DNA of 64,000 nt from Amorphophallus konjac (Eukaryota; Streptophyta; Magnoliopsida; Alismatales; Araceae), in assembly GCA_022559845.1 (NCBI GenBank), contig CM040117.1, positions 81,480,559 through 81,544,558 of the forward strand, in the 5' to 3' direction. Of this stretch, positions 36,003 through 46,695 are shown one piece after another. Numbering within the stretch: position 1 is the first letter of the stretch; each line of letters begins with the position of its first letter. Below the pieces are notes generated by a model. It was not told where the DNA came from. It did no database searches and was given only the letters and a program-made list of their open reading frames with translations. The translations under genes were made by a program, and so were the position numbers.

Positions 36003-38208
36003 TTAAGCAATGGGGTTTGGAACCCAACAAAACTTGGGTCCCACCAACTTCTTCAGATTTTCAAAACATGATACCATTTCTTTTGAAATCCAAACATGCC
36101 TTGCATTCATGTTTTCTTTACTTAGTGCAGGGATTTGGTTGTTCTTTTCAACTTTGACATTCATTTTCTATTTGGAGGTTCTTTGTTGGAATTTGTGGAA
36201 GTTTACTTCTTAAACCATTGAGGCCGTTGGTTGATTTTGGGTTGAAAGTGATTGTTTTGTCACCTAGGAGATTGAAACTTATAGGGTTGGTGAACACAAA
36301 AATCATAATTTTCCCAAAAACAGGGTGGTGTTGGCCTATATGAATGTGCAACCCAGTTATAGTGACATCTGAAAGGCTAAGCAGGCAATGGCCAATGAAG
36401 TGTTGACTTGTGCTGCTGGGAAGGTTGACCTTTCTTAGGCTTTTGGACAATCTTTTTGAGAATTTCAGTGGCTGCTTCTTCAATCTTTTCTTTCTCTTTC
36501 TCCTTTTGTTTTTGCTGATTTTGTGTGGGAGTTGTGTTTGAGGTGGAAGCTTCGGAAGATGAAACAAATGTCACAGTTTTTAACCCAAATGGCCTTTTAT
36601 TTGTTGGATCAAAATCCAACCCATCCTTGTTGTGGTTCATTCTAGTACCTAGCAATGCATCTAGGTTTTCTCTTCCATCCACAAACTTTTCTAAAGATTG
36701 TTGTTTATCCTTTAACTCTTTTTGTAGGTTTTCAATGTTTTGAAGAAGTTGAGTGTTGACTTGTTTGACAGCTTCATACTTCTCATTACTCAATTTGCTG
36801 TCCTTTTCATAGCTTTATATTTTTAGCTTCATGCTATCAATCTCATTTCTTAAGTCTTCATTTTCAGTTTCTAAGTCAGCCATTTCTTTTCTTCCCTCTT
36901 CCAAATCCTCAATCATTTTTTAAGATCTTCAATTTCAGTTTCAAGTAGAGTAGTCTTATCATTCATATCATGATCATGCACAAACAAGTTGATTTTCTTT
37001 TTCACTGATTTATTCTCCTTTTTGTACATGTCATATTTTTCCATGAGCTGTATATATGCTTCCTCTCAATCATCAATTGTGTAATTTTCAAAAGGAGAGT
37101 TTACCTCAGTTTCTTCGTCACTTCTGGCCATGAGACAAAGATCTTCTTTTTCCTTGTCCGAGGAGCTAGTTCCACCATCACTTTCTTTCTCGTCACTCCA
37201 TGTGGACACCATGGCCTTGTTCTTCTTCTTGCCCTTCCATTTGTCATCTTTTCTTAATTTATAAGGACAGCCAGTCTTGAAATGCCCTGGTTTGTTACAA
37301 GAATAACAAATGATTTTGTCAGTTTTCTTAAAGTTTTCAGAATTAGATTTAAAACTTTTCCTTACCTGTGACCTTCCTCTCATGAAGCTCTTACCTTCCT
37401 TTCTCAGAAATTTTCTGAACTTACATGTGAGCATGGCTACATCATCCTCATCTCGCTCACTTGCAGAAGCCTCACCTTCATCAGAAGTGCTTTGACCGCT
37501 GGGTCCTGCTTTAAGAGCTAGAGACCTTTTCTTAGGCACCTCAGCCTCTTTGTTCTTAAGGTTGATCTCATAGGTCATCAATGACTCAATGAGTTCATCT
37601 ACCTTAGTAGTTGCGAGATCTCTCAATTCTTCAACCACGGCAGCCTTCGTGTGCCATGCGGGAGTCAATGATCTCAGAATCTTCCTCACAATTTCTTGTT
37701 CTGAATATGTATTTCTCAAATTTGTTAGACTATTAGTAAGCACAGTTAAGCGAGCATACATGTCTTGAATTGACTTATCAGGCCTCATCCTGAACATTTC
37801 ATATTCATAAACTAAAATGTTGGCTTTTGTTTCTCGTACCTGAGAGGTTCCTTCGTAAATTACCTCTAACTTGTCCCACATTTGTTTTGCAGTTGCGCAG
37901 GTAGCCACTCTTGAGAATTCTACTGGATGGAGTGAGCATTGCATGATGTGTTTAGCACTCCAGTTGACAGTAGATTTTCTTATTTATTCTTTGGTCCATA
38001 ACTCCTCATCATCCATAAGCTCATACGGACCTTTGCTGATCACTCACCAAAGTTCGTAGTCTTGGGCGCGAATGAACACCTGCATGCGATGTTTCCAATA
38101 AGGATAGTTAGTTCCAGTAAAATAAGGTGGCCAATTCACAGAATGTCCTTCAGGTAAAAAATCTTTGGACGCTAATCCATCATTTCCCCTTAAGTCATTG
38201 GACCCCAT
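36003..38208 (-). pseudogene. copia gag
   Basis: Starts at the ATG at 38208 (MGSNDLRGND), 13 bp downstream of the PBS on this strand. The UBN2-type region includes WPPYFTGTNYPYWKHRMQVF, MWDKLEVIYEGT and MYARLTVLTN. One intact zinc knuckle, CYSCNKPGHFKTGC, lies near 37300, then acidic and coiled-coil segments, a QQKQKEKEKEK stretch and the terminal GPKFCWVPNP. TAA at 36003-36005 closes it, with pol in the same frame beyond. Stops after YELW and WTKE near 38050-37990 disable it. Gag forms the particle that encloses element RNA. Confidence 0.88.
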
Positions 38209-38220
38209 AATGAGAGATTA

Positions 38221-38233
38221 GGCTCTGATACCA
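38221..38233 (-). promoter_or_regulatory. Primer-binding site, tRNA-Met type
   Basis: Minus-strand TGGTATCAGAGCC, five bases inside the 5' LTR end at 38239. Exact copia-type match to initiator tRNA-Met. Confidence 0.93.
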
Positions 38234-38238
38234 CTTAT

Positions 38239-39899
38239 TGAGTAGAGGATGGCGGATCTAGAGGGGAGGGGTGAATAGATCTGCCCCTCTTTTCAAAGAA
38301 CACCCCTCTTAAAAGCTAGATAAAGAGAATCGCAGCGGAATATAACTAGCTTAACGAAGGACACAACATTTTGCTTAGCAAGATGAACAAGCAATATAGA
38401 AATTAAACCTAAGCATGCATCTAACACAAAGCAATCACACAATCAAACCACAACACACGAGATTTTAAGGTGGTTCAGACTGAATCCCCAGTCTTACGTC
38501 CACCCCTCACCAAACCCGGTGAGGCTTCACTAGTGCAGCACACCAAATTGTAAATCGGAGAACCACCGACTGCCTTCCTACTAACCACCGGTAGGGGCGA
38601 TGTCACCGCAGACTGGAACACCTTCCAACTGCCTTCCTACTAACCGCGATAGGGACGATTCTCAATTTCAGTTCTTGAACAAAATGATAAGAGAACAAGT
38701 ATGAAAATGCTCAGACAAGAAATGGAAATATGATCAAGGCTAGGAGCAAATGAAATCTTGTCTGAAATGCGATGTTGATTAGCAACAAAGGCTTCTTCTC
38801 TCTTGCAAAGACTTTTCTTGATTCAGCAACAAAGGTTCCTTCTTCCTTACAAATCGATCTTCCTTGAATCCCCTTCCTTGAATCCTCTTGAGTTGATGAA
38901 GAAGATGATGGTTACAGCTTTATCTTCACTTGGCTTGGGGTTGATCTCCTCTTGAAGTAGCTTGAATCACTTGAGGATTTGATGAAGAACTTCTTCTCTG
39001 AGTACTGTTCATGGCTACCATACTCGATCTCTTCTCACTTGAACACACCCATGTAGTCTCTTTTGATCTCTCCTTTTAGCATTAGAGTTTCCAACCCTCC
39101 TTGTGTGTGTTTTATATTCTTTGAATGGTCCTTAGACACCACCCAGACCAGATCCACAATCTATGGGGGATTGGGTGACTTTGGGACTAAACAAATCCAA
39201 GAAATGGGGCTACCCACGAGGTGGGAATCAAAGTCAAAAGTTGCTGAAACGGGGCTTCCGGTCAACTGGATGTTGGTGGCCGGTCAACCGGCTAAATCCA
39301 ACCAGAAGCTAGTTTGGTCCGGTTGACTGCCCCTATGGGACCGGTCGACCGGTGCCTCTGCATTTTGCCAAAAATAACTTGGTTTTTGTTTGGTCCGGTC
39401 GACCACCCCTTTGTCATCGGTCGACTGGTGCCTCTGTAATTTTTCCAAAACAGCATTTTGTTTGGTCCGGTCGACCAGCCAAGCAGCAACGGTCGACCGG
39501 TGATCCTCTGCTACGCCCAAAACAGTTGAAGTCTTCACCGGTCGACCGCCCCACTGAAGCCGGTCGACCGAAAATTCTCTGCTATGATTAGGCTTGACGA
39601 AATGCATCCGAAACCCATGATTTGGAGATCCATTTAGAGCCAAACTTGACCTTGTGTATAAGTAACCTTTGGACGTTGAAACCAAGTGTACACGGCCCCA
39701 TGTTGGCTATTCTTCATCCTTGCTTGGGCGCGATCATTGAGCTTTCACTTTTGCCATCTCCACTCCATTCCTTGGCTTATCTGACATGAAAGAACATCAA
39801 GTATTTCAGTCATATGAGAGTGGGAAACATCAATGACTTATAGTGTTTAGCCATTATCAAAACCATGAATGTCAAATGACTCAAATGACCACAGGGGCA
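38239..39899 (-). repeat. 5' LTR of the complete copia element
   Basis: 1661 bp with TG...CA ends. It contains the conserved AGGTGGTTCAGAC motif (38468), the stem CCTCACCAAACCCGGTGAGG (38504-38526), a likely minus-strand TATA region near 39110-39120 and the GGTCGACC cluster in U3. It is longer than the 3' LTR by 12 bp because of small indels. Confidence 0.92.
39260..39575. repeat. ACCGGTCGACCGGT motif cluster in U3
   Basis: Four pairs of GGTCGACC sites. Members of a pair are about 23-25 bp apart and pairs recur every ~70-76 bp (near 39320, 39396, 39466, 39536). The best sites are CACCGGTCGACCG and GACCGGTCGACCGGTG. Degenerate sites such as GGTTGACTG and GGTCAACCGG differ by C-to-T type changes. 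The other LTR has the same layout at 30360-30680. Confidence 0.9.
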
Positions 39900-42240
39900 C
39901 AACAATCCAGAAAATCGTTGGGTCTGATGAAGAGCAAGATATGGCTGACATTGTCTGGCTGTGGATTGTACTCTTACTATCCACTTTCCTTTGCCCATGG
40001 TCGATGCATTCTTGTCCACAACAGATGCTGTCATGCTTAGATGACATTGACAGAGTTTCAGATTGCAATTGGGCAGCCTATGTGCAACAGGTAACCATGC
40101 ACAAGTTTGAGCAATTAGCATTGGCGGTCTAGAAATGACGGTCAGGTATAATTGACTATGCTAAAAGAAGAGCCGGGGATGCATCCCAGGCCCATACATT
40201 TATATTTGGTTGTTCTGCCACACTTGCTGTAAGTTTTTTTATTTTTGGTGTTTCATAATTAATGTGTCAATCATTAATTCTATTGCATTATAAAATAACA
40301 CGATATATTTCATATTACAGGTCTGGTTTTTTCAGCACACGCGGGTGGGTAGCCATTAAGGCAGGTGGCATTCCCCCGACTATTTAGGTGGGGGCCATTT
40401 CTAGATAGGAAATTAAAATTCTCCATTGGATCCCTGTGAGGCCAACATATATTATGAGTACTAAAAACTTCTTCTTTGTCATTCAACATTAATGAATAAC
40501 TGAAGTGATTTGGTTTGAAATACAGGTGATCGAAGGGCTCCTTGCTGAGCCAAGTGAAAGGGACATGGTGTACGGTGGTCAGATGATGACCCGACCCAGT
40601 GCTTAGGAGACGTCCTCATCAGCTCCATACATGCCTGTGCTACAGGAACTTGCCGCTACATTGAAGATCCAGCAGTGGCTACTTGAGGAAATGAGGGCCT
40701 TCTTTTTGACTAGGGTGCAAGGGGCTCACATTGCCGCTGATGCAGCACCTCCTAGGCCCGTCGAACAGGTGATGGATGATGTCATGCCACCTCCGGCAGC
40801 CCCTGTCAAGGAAGTGTAAGGGGCTGAAAATGTTGAGCAAAGTATATGTCAAACCTCTGAAATGGACATTACTGTCGTTGTCCCACCTCCAAGGCCCCTT
40901 CAACAATGTATGGATGATACTGTGCCATCTAAGGCAGCCCTTGAATAGGATGTGCAAGGTGATATCCAAGCTAAGATGGAGGCGACCAATGGGCATGGTA
41001 GTGACCGTCATCAAGGTGTCTTTTCTCAGTCCCTTCGTCAACGGGACAAGAAGGCCGTGAGGAAATGGCGGGCACCTGCAAAGAAAATATGACGGGGGAA
41101 GAAGAAGGTGAGTCTGCGTTGTTCCTACTTCTTACAGTATAGTATCTAAGATTGGTATATTGGCATAAATGTAGAAGGGAGATGAAGCCGACCATTACAG
41201 AGAGCTCATACAGAGTACTGATTGGATCTGCAAAGGCCAGCTGAAGCCGACAGATAACATGATTGTGAATGAATTCATTGATGTTTGTGCCTCGGGGGAT
41301 ATTGAGTAAGTTGTCCTATTATAGTTTCTGTAATTATCCTGATTCGCCTTACTCTGACTACCATGAAAATTTTTGCCCAATATAGTGGCCCCATTTTTGT
41401 CTACAGAATAGATTGTTTTGAAACGTCATCATGTCATTGATCTATTATACAGTCAGATGACAGATGATACGGTACTTCCTTTCATTAATTATGAAATTTT
41501 ACGCCTCGCCCTACCCTGAACTTGTGTTTCTACTGCTAATAGAATCGTGATTGTTAATTTGCAGGTGATTGACACCATGGTGTACCTCCTCCACTCACGA
41601 TGCAATGAATCTGACAACTTTCATCAGTGGGTTTGTTTTCCCACTATTTTAGTGAATCACATAAACGGCGGGACAGCAGCCAACTACGAAAAATCCAACG
41701 AATTGTTGGAGTGCGCCTACGAGAATGTTGAATTATCATAACTACAGAAGAAAAAATATTTATTCTTCGTGTTACACTCTGGAGATCACTGGCATCTACT
41801 TGCTGTTGACACGGAGAATCGCCGCTTTGTCTCATACAATTCCATGAGAGGCATGGCCATCCATGATTCCACTACAAGAAATTGGGTACTTTTTCTTATC
41901 CATGTACCTGAAATCAAAGATATTTATAATGTCTTTTAATTATTCCTTAATAATTTCAAATTTTTTATTTGCAGGCTGCAGTTTTACGGGGGTTTCTGAA
42001 GGTCTATGGGCCATTTGAGGGAGTTGAGAAATGGGATCTTGTATTCGACAACGAATGTCCCCAATAGGCAGATGGAAGCCTCGCCTCAACTGTGCCATTT
42101 ATGTACTGAAATATGTTGATGAATTGTCAAGGAAGAGGGAGAAATCATGGACATTTAATGAGAGTGATTGTAATATGTTTAGAGCCCGATTTGGGGCCGA
42201 CCTCATTACCTTTGGAAATATAAGATCTTAAATAATTTTA

Positions 42241-42780
42241 CGTCTCAAACCTCAGAATGTGGCATACCTGTCTTGATTGATATTTCTTTTGACCTTCATT
42301 TTGATCTTCAAAGTTTCATATGTTTTAATGCTGTTAATGTGTGTGCTTGATAATGTTAATTCATGAATATCAATGAGTTTTCTAAAGACAGATTCAAGTT
42401 TGGTTAAGGAACTGGGCTAAAGTGTGAAAAGATGAAGGCTTTACTTGCACAAGTGTTGACTAGAGTCGACCGTGGAGCCGACTCCAGTTTAGACTGCTGA
42501 AGAAAAAAACCCAAGTCACCCGCTGGATGAAAAGGGCTTTGGCTACACTTTAAGGGTGACAAATAGGTGGCCAATGGTGAAAAATAGGCCTTACTGGTGT
42601 AAAAGAGGCGACAAAGGGTGAATAATAGATGATCAAGCTGAAATATGAAAATATCCTTATCCCATGAGAGAGAATATACCTCTGACAGGGTAGCCTCAGA
42701 TCACGTGCAAAGCCTGGCCTTCGAGTTGAGCGTGTGCCACACACACCGAGCCTATGATTCACCCTTTCAGCCCATTTGTC
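42241..42780 (+). repeat. LTR U3-like stretch with GGTGACAAATAG motifs
   Basis: It follows the Ulp1 pseudogene and resembles the 12508-13220 insert: AAGGGTGACAAATAGGTGG, GGTGAAAAATAGG, GGTGTAAAAGAGG, GGTGAATAATAG at 42545-42625. One GAGTCGACCG...CCGACTC pair lies at 42462-42486. No LTR border is definable. Confidence 0.45.
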
Positions 42781-43639
42781 AGCCTTACTAGCTAATTTAC
42801 ACGCTTATCATCCATTTGTCAGTCATACGGGCTATTTGTCACCCTTATTGCATATTTATCACTCTTATCTTACCACATGACCAGTCGTTGCCTTCTTTTC
42901 TCTCCATTAGCTACTTGTCTTTGACCTGGATCACTTATGTTGACTAATCTATTCATTAACCTTTGACTTTGACTGGGATCTCATGACTGTAGTCAAGAAA
43001 AAGTTGAGCTTTCTAGAGTCCTCTTTGACTGGCGTTGACCTTGACGAGTCAACATTGACTATCTTGGCATTGACCAAGTCCCTTCGTTCTTCTTCTGATT
43101 GCTCTATAACTCTTGATACACTGTTCATATTTTTGTCCTCTTGTGAACTTGACTCCTCCTTTCAGGCTTTCAACTCCTTCTGCTTTTCATTGGTTAGCTC
43201 TAGGATCTATTTTTCACCCTTACCAATGTATTTGTCTACTCTGCAGATCTAGTTGTGGCCACTGATAGGTATTTTTCACCCTTATCCAGTGTATTCGCTT
43301 CATCACATAATGCGACTTCTGTTATCGATTTATCACCCTTACGAGACATTTGTCAGCCTTGAACCCTATTTGTCACCACTGATGACCATTTGTCACCACT
43401 ATGCGGTGTTAGCCATTGCAGTATCTCTCTCCGGCCTCTCGTCTACTATGCGGCTGATGTATCTAGATGAAAGGAACCTCGGTCCAAGCGATCTCATGAC
43501 CCACAAAAAGGAAGGACCGAGAGTCAGAACAGTTGGGGGAGATGGAACGGAACGATCTTCGCGGTCCCATTGCTTCGATTTCCACAAAGTTGGGGAGGCA
43601 AGAAGACTCTTTTACCCTTAGGGGGTTTCGTCTCCTTCC

Positions 43640-43647
43640 TATAAATA
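43640..43647 (+). promoter_or_regulatory. TATA box upstream of small ORF
   Basis: CCTATAAATAGGGAC, 66 bp before the ATG at 43713. Sequence, position and the following short ORF fit a plant promoter core. Confidence 0.5.
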
Positions 43648-43712
43648 GGGACTTTGTGGGAACCCTAAGGACATCCTGAGTTCCTTTGGTGGTCAAAGAC
43701 ACTCTCGTGAAG

Positions 43713-43964
43713 ATGTCGTCGTCTGAGAAGTCAGATTCTTCGTCAGAGCAGGTTCCCGTGAAATGGCTGTGATTCCGAAAGGAAGCCCTGCCGGTGCCGG
43801 ACCAGCCATCAGGGGAAAGCAGTGGCGGTGAATTTTTGGAGGAATACAAGCAAGGATACCTGCAAGGGTGGCAGGATGCCTTGGCGAAGGTGGACCGCAT
43901 GTTTTGTAACAAGGGGGTGTTGAACCTCCAACCTGACAGGTTCCGTCCCAAAGAGGACGAGTAA
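43713..43964 (+). pseudogene. Small ORF, 83 codons, one stop
   Basis: The frame starts MSSSEKSDSSSEQVPVKWL, has TGA at 43770-43772 (probably from CGA), then continues to a TAA at 43962-43964 through FLEEYKQGYLQGWQDALAKV and VLNLQPDRFRPKEDE. It is acidic at the start, basic in the middle and has an amphipathic helix-like centre. I do not recognise the family. It could be the start of a gag-like protein or a small protein of a non-autonomous element. The minus-strand frame over the same bases looks less protein-like. Confidence 0.45.
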
Positions 43965-44900
43965 CCGCTTGTACCCTCTTACCCTATCAATATAATTTCT
44001 TTTTCTGCAACCATTCATTGCATGATGGATGCTTGATCTTTGTGTGATGTGGTTGCCATCAAATGAAGGATACTATCCATCGCAGGTAGGGGTTGCCTTT
44101 ACGAAGGAGAGTTCTTCCCCTATAAGTAGCAGGGTTTGTCGATGGTTCTAATATTAGTAGGGCTTATCTTCATGCTCATAGTTCATCGTTAGGATCCATT
44201 TGTCACCTTTCATGCGCATTTGTCCCCCCTGTTGATCTATTTGTCACCACTAATAGGCATCTTTCACTCTTAGCATGTAGGAGCCATCGCCTTTGCCCCT
44301 GGGAGCCGTCGCCTTTGTGCATTTTTCACCGTTAAGAGCCTTTTGTCACCCCTTATGCGCATTTGTCGCCCATGTCAACCTATTTGTCACCACTAATGTG
44401 CATTTGTTACCTCTGTCAACTTATTTGTCACTAATGATATACATTCATCACCCTTATCATTGATTTTACTCTATTGCTCTCACATACGGAAGGTGAACCC
44501 AAAAGAGAGAAAAAATATAATAATAAAAAAATCCATAAAAAATGATAATCAATCAATACAATAATTTGTCACATAGCCAAGAAAATAACAAACAACCATG
44601 AAAATGATATTCAATTAATATAATAATTATAAAATAATTATAAAAATAAAAAAACCATAAAAATGATAATCAATAAATACGATAATACTAAAATAATTGT
44701 GACAATGATACAAAATCATAAAATTCATAACCAAAAAATACAATAATAACAAAATAATTATGAAAATTACTACAAAATCATAAAAATTTTAATTAATATA
44801 TACAACATTAACAAAAAAAGGTAAAAATGATAGAAAATATATATATCATAAATGACAAGAAACTCATAAATATCACCCTCATCTGTCAACTTATTTGTCA

Positions 44901-45112
44901 TAGGAGGGACTTGAGATCGAGCCCCCCCCCCCCTTGGGGGGGGGGCTTACCCGGCTCACATTTAATCCTCGAGGGATGTAAGCCGGGGGTTTTATGGCGG
45001 CAGTACAAAAAAGGGGGTGGCAAGATGCGTAGGGTAAGACTCGAACTCGAGTGGCCCAATAATCGCTCAACTCTCCGTACCACTCTGCTAGATTCCCCGT
45101 TATCAAAAAAAA
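44901..45112 (-). mobile_element. tRNA-like SINE
   Basis: On the minus strand an A-box TAGCAGAGTGG (45090-45080) and B-box-like GTTCGAGTCTTACC (45046-45033) are spaced as in a tRNA-derived RNA polymerase III promoter. The unit is flanked by the 13-bp direct repeat AACTTATTTGTCA (44888-44900 and 45113-45125). Oddly, the A-run lies on the promoter side, at 45105-45114. A C-run/G-run pair at 44922-44946 marks the other end. The flank repeat matches the local array motif, so it may not be a true target duplication. Confidence 0.5.
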
Positions 45113-45830
45113 AACTTATTTGTCACCACGAAACGTTTATGACCCATTTGTCATGGAGTCGACTCAGCCCACCTCTGTCATCTATATGTTACCCCATTTC
45201 AAATGAGCCATTTGTCATCCATAGTAACTCATTTTGTCACCTATATGAGCTATTTGTCACCTTTATTAACCTATTTGTCACCCATATGAGCTATTTGTCA
45301 CCTATATGAGCTATTTGTCACCTTTATTAACCTATTTGTCACCCATATGATCTATTTGTCACCGTTAGTAACCCATTTGTCACCCTTAGTAACTCATTTG
45401 ATCCCATATGATCCATTTGTCACCCTTCCTTACCATATATTTGTCACTCTTATCATCCAATAACTATAAAATAGTTACAAAATGATGAAAAATCATAAAA
45501 GCGATAATTAATAAATATAACATCATAAAGGTATATTTATTAATAATTAAGTTTCTTCAAGTTTCACTGCCATGAGCTATTTGTCACCGTTACAGAGTTA
45601 TTTGTCATTGCTAACGGCTATTTGTCACTCACAACATCTATTTGTCACCCTTATCGCTCGCCAGCCGTCGCCTTTGTTTCTCTTCAAAACATATCGTGAC
45701 TTCTGTTAACCATTTATCACCCTTAGGAGACATTTGTCAGCCCTGAAACCTATTTGTCACTACTGATGACTATTTGTCACCACTATGCGGTGTTAGCCGT
45801 CGCACTTGATTTTGGCTTATCTAACTATTT

Positions 45831-46367
45831 TCGACTAAACGATAAAATTCAGTCAAAAAATTTCTCACCATTTTTTTGTATATTTAAAAAATTTTAAAAA
45901 ATATTGTTAAAACTACAATTATATACACAACCTACACAACTCAACATAAAATATGTAATAAACATATACAACACACATCCCCTAATAAAATCCACACAAC
46001 ATATAATAAACAACATCCGCAACACATAACTCAATGAATAAAAAAATTACAATTACATTAATTCAAATGTGTCATTTTTTCACAATATCACTGATAAAAA
46101 TGAACAGATATCCGTTGGATCATCCTCATTCGTAGCATCTCCACCATCACCAGTTCCAGAAGAATCCCCTCTCTCAGACGACTCCTCCCACATATCCAAC
46201 AATTGCTTCATTTAGCTTAGTTGGATCGACTTCTTCCACTTCGTCCTCTATAGACAACCGAAGTGGCTCGGCAGATTCGATCAGACGAAGATTAGAAGCA
46301 ACTAACTCCGCAGTGTCACCCTCGTCTGATTGAAAAGATTTGGCACTAGAAACCTCTAAGATAGCAA
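45831..46367 (-). mobile_element. CACTA fragment: 3' region and last exon
   Basis: 45880-46180 matches 12020-12360 of the second CACTA element (ACCTACACAACTCAACATAAA, AACACATAACTCAATGAATA, AAATGTGTCATTTTTTCA), including a last-exon reading GDSSGTGDGGDATNEDDPTD on the minus strand. It lacks subterminal repeats to its left, where the ATTTGTCACC array ends, so it is truncated. The rest to 46367 is unassigned. Confidence 0.65.
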
Positions 46368-46695
46368 TTTTTTAGAATACTCGCTCCATTCAAACCATAA
46401 TTTTGAAAGAAGCTCTTTTCTGAAGCCGGTATCATGATCTCTCTCTTCTGGAGAATCATCATCGACCAGCCTGTATGTGTAAACCTTCCTAGCTTATCCT
46501 GCTCTAAAAACACGAACAATAGCTTTGGTATCTCGCCAAGCCATTGGTCCTGCTTTTAGACCAGGTCATACCATGAAGGTTTACACATACAGGCTGGATG
46601 CTGCTGATTCTCCAGAAGAGAGAGATCATGATACCTGCTTCAGAAAAGAGCTTATTTCAAAATTGTGGTTTGAATGGAGCGAGTATTCTAAAAAT
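46368..46695. repeat. Inverted repeat with 121-bp arms
   Basis: Arms 46368-46488 and 46575-46695 are reverse complements with few mismatches around an 86-base loop. The right arm is open on the plus strand ([40 protein letters not shown]), so an exon fragment appears to have been duplicated in inverted orientation. The protein is not recognised. Confidence 0.82.

Larger units (their letters stand above)
29349..39899 (-). mobile_element. Complete Ty1/copia element (SIRE-like)
   Basis: LTRs 38239-39899 (5') and 29349-30997 (3') bracket PBS, gag, protease, integrase, RT, RNase H, conserved 3' block and polypurine tract in copia order on the minus strand; 10,551 bp. It lies within the plant-mobile-domain/Ulp1 pseudogene. 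The flanks CATGT (left) and CAACA (right) do not match, so no target duplication is visible. Multiple AAAGGGGGAG tracts in the 3' region and the single stop between gag and pol fit the SIRE/Maximus lineage. In-frame stops in gag and pol make this copy inactive. Confidence 0.9.
28558..42231 (+). pseudogene. Plant-mobile-domain/Ulp1-protease gene, split
   Basis: A first exon 28558-28714 (MEPKETPMQRSVRRKLDV) is followed by exons at 28971-29348 with a mobile-domain-like stretch (SPVTFTMTLLEEIICAHSGG, RMGSKDVAFSVEDVGIILRL). A copia element occupies 29349-39899. After it the gene resumes (DEEQDMADIVWLWIVLLLST, FFQHTRVGSH) and reaches a C48 (Ulp1) protease region: SGDHWHLLAVDT near 41780, YNSM, ECPQ*ADG and NCAIYVLKYVDELS near 42090. 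Catalytic His and Cys are present, Asn replaces the usual Asp in YNSM, and the oxyanion Gln region has a TAG. Several frameshifts and stops show decay. Such genes are often carried by Mutator-like elements; an independent host origin is possible. Confidence 0.7.
42781..45830 (+). repeat. ATTTGTCACC array region
   Basis: Dozens of ATTTGTCACC units in one orientation at 42780-42870, 43205-43410, 44195-44460, 45115-45450 and 45575-45800. The cleanest run (45230-45400) has unit lengths of 20-22 bp with an invariant TATTTGTCACC and a variable second half. AT-rich spacers lie at 44460-44880 and 45470-45560. The segment 42920-43250 matches 27690-28010 upstream of the Ulp1 gene, including TTGACTTTGACT. 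Confidence 0.85.

Noticed and set aside
41870..41890. CACTACAAGAAATTGG as a CACTA terminus.
   Set aside because: It falls inside the Ulp1 protease coding frame (HDSTTRNW) and has no subterminal repeats beside it.
43463..43951. 162-codon minus-strand frame.
   Set aside because: It lies opposite the TATA/ATG small ORF and over array flank; its composition is less protein-like than the plus-strand frame.
45033..45090. A functional tRNA gene on the minus strand.
   Set aside because: Only A- and B-box-like blocks fit; the acceptor and T stems do not pair, so a SINE-type derivative is more likely.
45230..45400. Repeat-spacer look of the ATTTGTCACC array suggests CRISPR.
   Set aside because: The repeat is only ~11 bp and spacers ~10 bp, spacing is irregular, no cas genes are present, and all context is plant transposons.
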